Part shown: piece by piece, positions 33,240-36,344 of the stretch
Layout: each line of letters opens with the position of its first letter
Numbering within the stretch: the first letter of the stretch is position 1
DNA from: an uncultured Clostridia bacterium
GTDB taxonomy: Bacteria; Bacillota; Clostridia; Oscillospirales; Acutalibacteraceae
Direction: 5' to 3'
Assembly (NCBI GenBank): GCA_946499275.1
Contig: CAMMRL010000025.1
Span: forward strand, 1 to 36,344
Length of the DNA: 36,344 nucleotides
Made by a program: the position numbers and the translations under genes
Notes under the pieces: generated by a model
Told to the model about the DNA's origin: nothing
Databases searched by the model: none
What the model saw: only the letters and a program-made list of their open reading frames with translations

Positions 33240-34001
33240 TTATAAAACCTTTTTTGCTCTATCAAGTGCAATTTGTAAAAAATCGACAGGATTTTCTATG
33301 TGTTCAAAACCTTTATTCAAAGTTTCTAATGCAATAGCACCTGTATAATTTATCTTTTCTAATCTGCTTACTATTCTTTTCCAATTAACATTGCCTGTAA
33401 AAGGCAACGCATGGGCATCTTCTCGCCCGTTATTGTCGTGTAAATGTAGCGCAATAAGTTTATCCCCATATAAATCTAGCAAATCAAGATGTGGAGAATA
33501 AAAGTTTTCATGACCGCTATCAAAGCAAAAATATAATTTATTGGATTGAATATTTCTAAATACTAAATCAATATATTCTGGATTACCTTGATTTTCAATA
33601 GCGATATTAACATTAAACTTTTCAGCAGTTTCAACGATTTTTTTGAAACGATCTACACCAATATGATTCTTAGGCAAAGGTGTTATTCCATTTATTGGAT
33701 GCATAACAAGAGTAGGTATGTTATATGCAGAACAATCTTCTATACAACGGATAATATGATTTGTGTATTCTTGTCCTGTTATTGTATCATCCCATATGGT
33801 GTTTGCTTGCCTATATGGAGCATGAGTATTCTCCACATATAATCCCTCGTTTTCGGCATATTGAGGAAAATCTTTATAATCAGCATCAAAATAATCAGCC
33901 CACAATAGAATTACTCCATCAAAACCCGCTTGTTTTATACTTTTCATTCTTTCTTGCGGAGACAAATTATATCCGAAATAATCAACGATTGTATATTTCA
34001 T
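33240..34001 (-). CDS. AT-rich sugar isomerase/epimerase-like TIM-barrel protein
   Basis: A 253-residue protein. I use the ATG at 34001, six bases after GAGG; an upstream in-frame start at 34028 adds nine residues. It opens MKYTIVDYFGYNLSPQERMK and has the metal-site pattern of the xylose isomerase-like barrel: VMHPINGI with His, NIAIENQGNPEYID with Glu, FCFDSGHENF with Asp and His, LHLHDNNGREDAH, and a late GAIALETLNKG with Glu. The DNA is clearly richer in A/T than any neighbour, with AAA/AAT/ATA codons replacing the GC-ending codons used around it, a sign of acquisition. It is oriented against the upstream DUF4886 gene. A sugar-phosphate or inositol-type substrate is possible but unknown. 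Confidence 0.85.
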   Translation of the reverse strand: MKYTIVDYFGYNLSPQERMKSIKQAGFDGVILLWADYFDADYKDFPQYAENEGLYVENTHAPYRQANTIWDDTITGQEYTNHIIRCIEDCSAYNIPTLVMHPINGITPLPKNHIGVDRFKKIVETAEKFNVNIAIENQGNPEYIDLVFRNIQSNKLYFCFDSGHENFYSPHLDLLDLYGDKLIALHLHDNNGREDAHALPFTGNVNWKRIVSRLEKINYTGAIALETLNKGFEHIENPVDFLQIALDRAKKVL

Positions 34002-34039
34002 ATCAATCCTCGCAAAGCCTATATACAATGTGATACCAT

Positions 34040-34068
34040 ATTATAAAGGACAACTTTTTACAATTCAA
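34040..34068 (-). promoter_or_regulatory. Promoter of the AT-rich gene
   Basis: On the minus strand TTGAAT (34068-34063) and TATAAT (34045-34040) are spaced by 17 bases. An eight-base palindrome with GTGT loop lies further upstream at 34093-34112 and may bind a regulator. Confidence 0.72.
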
Positions 34069-34092
34069 TTATTATCCGAAAATACATAAGAT

Positions 34093-34112
34093 GGATTTTG
34101 GTGTCAAAATCC
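34093..34112. promoter_or_regulatory. Eight-base palindrome upstream of the AT-rich gene
   Basis: GGATTTTG (34093-34100) and CAAAATCC (34105-34112) are separated by four bases. It lies about 25 bases upstream of the -35 box and has the size and symmetry of a dimeric operator. Function is a guess. Confidence 0.4.
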
Positions 34113-34131
34113 GATGCTCGCTAAACATATA

Positions 34132-34186
34132 GACAAGCCTTAGGGGACTTTCCTTACGGAGGGTGCCCCAAGCGTCGGTGTTTTTT
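34132..34186 (+). terminator. Plus-strand terminator-like fold in the right repeat
   Basis: GAC..CTT.GGGG in 34132-34146 can pair with CCCCAAG.GTC in 34166-34176, followed by GGTG and TTTTTT (34181-34186). The stem is broken by small bulges. It would stop plus-strand transcripts before they enter the ddh gene from behind. Confidence 0.5.
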
Positions 34187-34191
34187 ATTCG
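34148..34191 (-). repeat. Right inverted repeat bounding the AT-rich segment
   Basis: The outer 22 bases (34170-34191) are the exact reverse complement of 33166-33187; the inner part is about as long as the left copy and still similar (CCTTACG, GTG, CCCC). It ends 15 bases before the stop of ddh. Confidence 0.85.
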
Positions 34192-34205
34192 TAACCAACG
34201 GGGCT

Positions 34206-35192
34206 TTACAGGAAATTTTTGCGGAGCTCTTCGCCGCTTTTTGCGCTCAGATACGCGGGCGGGATATCGAATACCGTCTTGCAGCCGGCCTGCCCCTCGT
34301 GGTTCATCCGGTAAGCAGCGCGCGCGTAGGCCACGATGACGGAAGAGGTGAACTCCGGATTCGAGTCCAACTTTAAGCTGTACTCGATGATGTGGGTGTT
34401 TTCCTGGTTCCATCCGGTTTTTCCGCAGCGGATGACAAACCCGCCGTGTGGGATGCCGCTGTGTTTTTTTTGCAGCTCCTCTTCGCTGATGAAATGGACG
34501 GTGGTGTCGTAATCGGCGAAGTAATTCGGCATGGTCTTGATCTCGTTTTCAATCCGGGTTTTGTCGGCGCCTTCTTCCGTGACGACGAAGCATTCGCGGG
34601 TGTGTTTCTGACGGGTGGTCAGCTCCGGGTTTTCTCCCCGGCGGACGGCTTCCAGCGCGCTTTCCACAGGGATGGTGTACTGGCGGGCGTCCTTCACCCC
34701 TTCAATCCGGCGGATCGCGTCCGAATGCCCCTGGCTGACGCCCTTGCCCCAGAAGGTGTAGTCCGCGCCTTGCGGCAGGACGGCGTTGGCGTACATGCGG
34801 TTCAAGGAGAACAGGCCGGGATCCCATCCAACCGAGATAACGCCGACCTTCCCGCCCTTTTTGGCCGCTTCGTCGACATGCGCAAAATGTTCCGGAATGC
34901 GCGCGTGGGTGTCGAAGCTGTCCACCACGTTGAAAAGCTGCGCATATTGGGGTGTTTGTACCGGAAGGTCGGTGGCGCTGCCGCCGCAGAGAATCAAAAC
35001 GTCGATTTTGTCCGCCATTTGCTCCGCCTTTTCCACCGGATACACCAGGACGCCTGGCGTTAGGATCTTCACGCTGTCCGGGTTGCGGCGGGTGAAGACG
35101 GCGGCCAGTTCCATATCGGGATTCTGGCGCAGCGCGCATTCCACGCCGCGGCCGAGATTTCCATAGCCTAAAATGCCGATTCGGATGCTCAT
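34206..35192 (-). CDS. ddh: meso-Diaminopimelate D-dehydrogenase
   Basis: A 328-residue NADP-dependent enzyme, the usual family length, that makes meso-diaminopimelate from tetrahydrodipicolinate and ammonia in one step of lysine and peptidoglycan synthesis. I use the ATG at 35192; the longer frame to 35396 covers the promoter. The dinucleotide fold is IRIGILGYGNLGRG. Family motifs include VDSFDTHARIPEH, VGVISVGWDPGLFSLNRM, and FWGKGVSQGHSDAIRRIEGV. AAAGGA lies 12 bases before the ATG. It is a single-gene unit with a strong promoter, and no intact terminator is obvious after its stop, where the right inverted repeat begins. Confidence 0.93.
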   Translation of the reverse strand: MSIRIGILGYGNLGRGVECALRQNPDMELAAVFTRRNPDSVKILTPGVLVYPVEKAEQMADKIDVLILCGGSATDLPVQTPQYAQLFNVVDSFDTHARIPEHFAHVDEAAKKGGKVGVISVGWDPGLFSLNRMYANAVLPQGADYTFWGKGVSQGHSDAIRRIEGVKDARQYTIPVESALEAVRRGENPELTTRQKHTRECFVVTEEGADKTRIENEIKTMPNYFADYDTTVHFISEEELQKKHSGIPHGGFVIRCGKTGWNQENTHIIEYSLKLDSNPEFTSSVIVAYARAAYRMNHEGQAGCKTVFDIPPAYLSAKSGEELRKNFL

Positions 35193-35490
35193 TTTTATGC
35201 CCATTCCTTTCTCGCAATGAGAAGGTTGAAAATTCCTTTTCAGCCTTCCGCTCCTTTGCCTGGTACGTCCTTTATAACGGTATATAACGATATAATTGAC
35301 GGCATTTGGATTATAAAATATATCCCCCAAAAAGTCAACGGGACGGATCGGTGGGCAGGCAGAGAGGACTTGGGTGAGAACGGAATTTTTCCGCATGGAA
35401 AGAACCGGGCCGGGGTTGGAAATGGAGACGTAGGCTAGGAGTAAGCTTAGGAAAAAGCCGTGTGCAAGTGGCCGCCATTCTCCGCGGGTT
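35193..35490 (-). other. Intergenic region with ddh promoter, no gene
   Basis: The left half is the AT-rich promoter and leader of ddh. The right half (about 35340-35490) shows no supported gene and only weak hairpins after the SRAP stop. Confidence 0.45.
35310..35338 (-). promoter_or_regulatory. Sigma-A promoter of ddh
   Basis: On the minus strand TTGACT (35338-35333) and TATAAT (35315-35310) are separated by exactly 17 bases. It lies about 120 bases before the ATG. Confidence 0.85.
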
Positions 35491-36066
35491 TTATACGGTT
35501 ACCCGCTCCAAAAGCGGCGGCGTGCGCCGGAGAATCACGTCGGCCTTTGTGTGGTCGAACAGCCAGCCGTCGATTTCCTCCCGCTCGATAATCACCGGCA
35601 TACGGTCGTGAATATCGGCAACCGACGGATTGGCTGTTGTGGTCAGGATAACATACCGTTCGGCGCCGCCGGAAACAGTATATAACCCGGCCATATAGGT
35701 ACCGACCGGTTCCCGGCGGTAAAACCGATATTTTTGTTTCCGTCGATCCCATTCGTAAAATCCGGAAGACGGAATTACGCAGCGGGTTGCATCCAGGCAG
35801 CGGCGGAACATTGGCTTTTCCGCCGCCGTTTCCGCCCGTGCGTTGATGATGAGACCTTTTCCGCGGAAGCCGGTGAACCCCCACGTCAACAGCTCCAGTT
35901 CCCGCTTACCGCCCCGCGCCAGCAGAACGGGGGATACATTGGTCGGATAGATATCCCCCATTTTGGCCAGGGGTGCGCCGCCCTGTAGTTTTTGTTCGGT
36001 TTCTCGTACGATTTTCCGGATATCTTGGTATTCCGCGTCGGTTATCAGAGTAAAACGCCCGCACAT
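35491..36066 (-). CDS. SRAP protein (YedK/HMCES type) that shields abasic DNA
   Basis: A 191-residue protein that in studied relatives forms a covalent link between Cys2 and abasic sites in single-stranded DNA. All key residues are in place: Cys2 in MCGRF, Asn75 in INARAET, Glu105 in GFYEW and His153 in IHDRMPV. The ATG follows AAAAGGAGGAAA, a near-ideal ribosome binding site. It lies 24 bases after the small gene at the right edge and is probably co-transcribed with it. There is no visible LexA box in the short gap. Confidence 0.93.
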   Translation of the reverse strand: MCGRFTLITDAEYQDIRKIVRETEQKLQGGAPLAKMGDIYPTNVSPVLLARGGKRELELLTWGFTGFRGKGLIINARAETAAEKPMFRRCLDATRCVIPSSGFYEWDRRKQKYRFYRREPVGTYMAGLYTVSGGAERYVILTTTANPSVADIHDRMPVIIEREEIDGWLFDHTKADVILRRTPPLLERVTV

Positions 36067-36090
36067 AGCATTTCCTCCTTTTGAAATTTT

Positions 36091-36327
36091 TTAAAAAGGG
36101 GCGATATAGGAGTCTGGAAGCTCCACAAACCACCGTCTCTCTTCATCGTCGTAAAACAAATACCGATCCTTGTTCAAAATACGGCAGGTGTAGCGGATGC
36201 CGACCCCGCCTGCCTTCAGGGAAGCGGCACGGCGGGTATCCAGTATTTTGTCTACGGTGTAATATTTATCGCCCCACCAAATCGTCACGGTAAAATGTAG
36301 CCCGTCCTCTCCAGCCCTTGAAAACAC
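36091..36327 (-). CDS. Small unknown protein at the window edge, start uncertain
   Basis: The frame is open from the right edge of the window to the stop at 36091. GTG at 36327 gives 78 residues and GTG at 36288 gives 65 (MTIWWGDKYYTVDKILDTRR); neither has a well-placed binding site, so the true start may lie outside. The product is rich in aromatic residues (IWWGDKYY, RRWFVELPDSY) and has no membrane helix. I do not recognise a named family. It directly precedes the SRAP gene and may share its transcript. Confidence 0.55.
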   Translation of the reverse strand: MFSRAGEDGLHFTVTIWWGDKYYTVDKILDTRRAASLKAGGVGIRYTCRILNKDRYLFYDDEERRWFVELPDSYIAPF

Positions 36328-36344
36328 TGGGCTTAACGGCTTAC

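Noticed and set aside
33240-34191. Insertion sequence
   Set aside because: Inverted repeats are present but no transposase is encoded and no target-site duplication is visible; a non-autonomous element or terminator split remains possible.

Overview
The window looks like chromosomal DNA from a high-GC member of the Bacillota, most likely a gut-type Clostridia/Oscillospirales bacterium. The reasons are indirect: AGGAGG-like ribosome binding sites, many short-linker lipoproteins, an ABC sugar importer cluster without its own ATPase, a spore-surface-like protein, meso-diaminopimelate dehydrogenase, and TTG/GTG starts. No rRNA, tRNA, CRISPR array or recognisable transposase was seen.

Region 1 (1-1129) ends with a small Cys/Pro-rich protein with a BclA/C1q-like C-terminus. 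Region 2 (1130-24693) is the heart of the window: a divergent AraC regulator fused to a GH16-like domain, and opposite it a 14-gene co-directional cluster. The cluster encodes three right-handed beta-helix proteins (one apparently cytoplasmic, two lipoproteins), a sugar-binding lipoprotein, two secreted carbohydrate-binding surface proteins, a 985-residue binding lipoprotein with two extra N-terminal modules, two permease pairs, an NHL-propeller/TPR/Yip1-like membrane protein, a DUF5696 lipoprotein, and a GH32 beta-fructosidase. The simplest reading is a Gram-positive polysaccharide utilisation locus. The GH32 enzyme points to fructans. Polymer would be bound at the surface, trimmed by the beta-helix proteins, imported by the ABC permeases powered by an ATPase encoded elsewhere, and hydrolysed inside. 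The middle block (large binding lipoprotein, permeases, NHL/Yip1 protein, DUF5696 protein) has no role that I know of and is the best candidate for an undescribed system.

Region 3 (24706-29538) holds a cysteine synthase family gene on the minus strand. It also holds an ABC-F ATPase behind a consensus promoter and a roughly 380-base leader with a possible leader peptide and two tandem intrinsic terminators, which is the layout of an antibiotic-responsive attenuator. An NhaC-type antiporter with its own strong promoter follows.

Region 4 (29553-33172) carries housekeeping or accessory genes: a flavodoxin-like oxidoreductase, a methyltransferase and a GNAT acetyltransferase on the minus strand, then a small unknown protein, an ArsC/Spx-like protein and a DUF4886 protein on the plus strand.

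Region 5 (33166-34191) is an AT-rich segment with one TIM-barrel sugar isomerase/epimerase-like gene, bounded by a perfect 22-base inverted repeat that extends imperfectly to about 45 bases. It sits between the convergent DUF4886 and ddh genes and looks like acquired cargo. Region 6 (34206-36344) holds ddh, a YedK/HMCES-type SRAP protein and a small unknown gene at the window edge.
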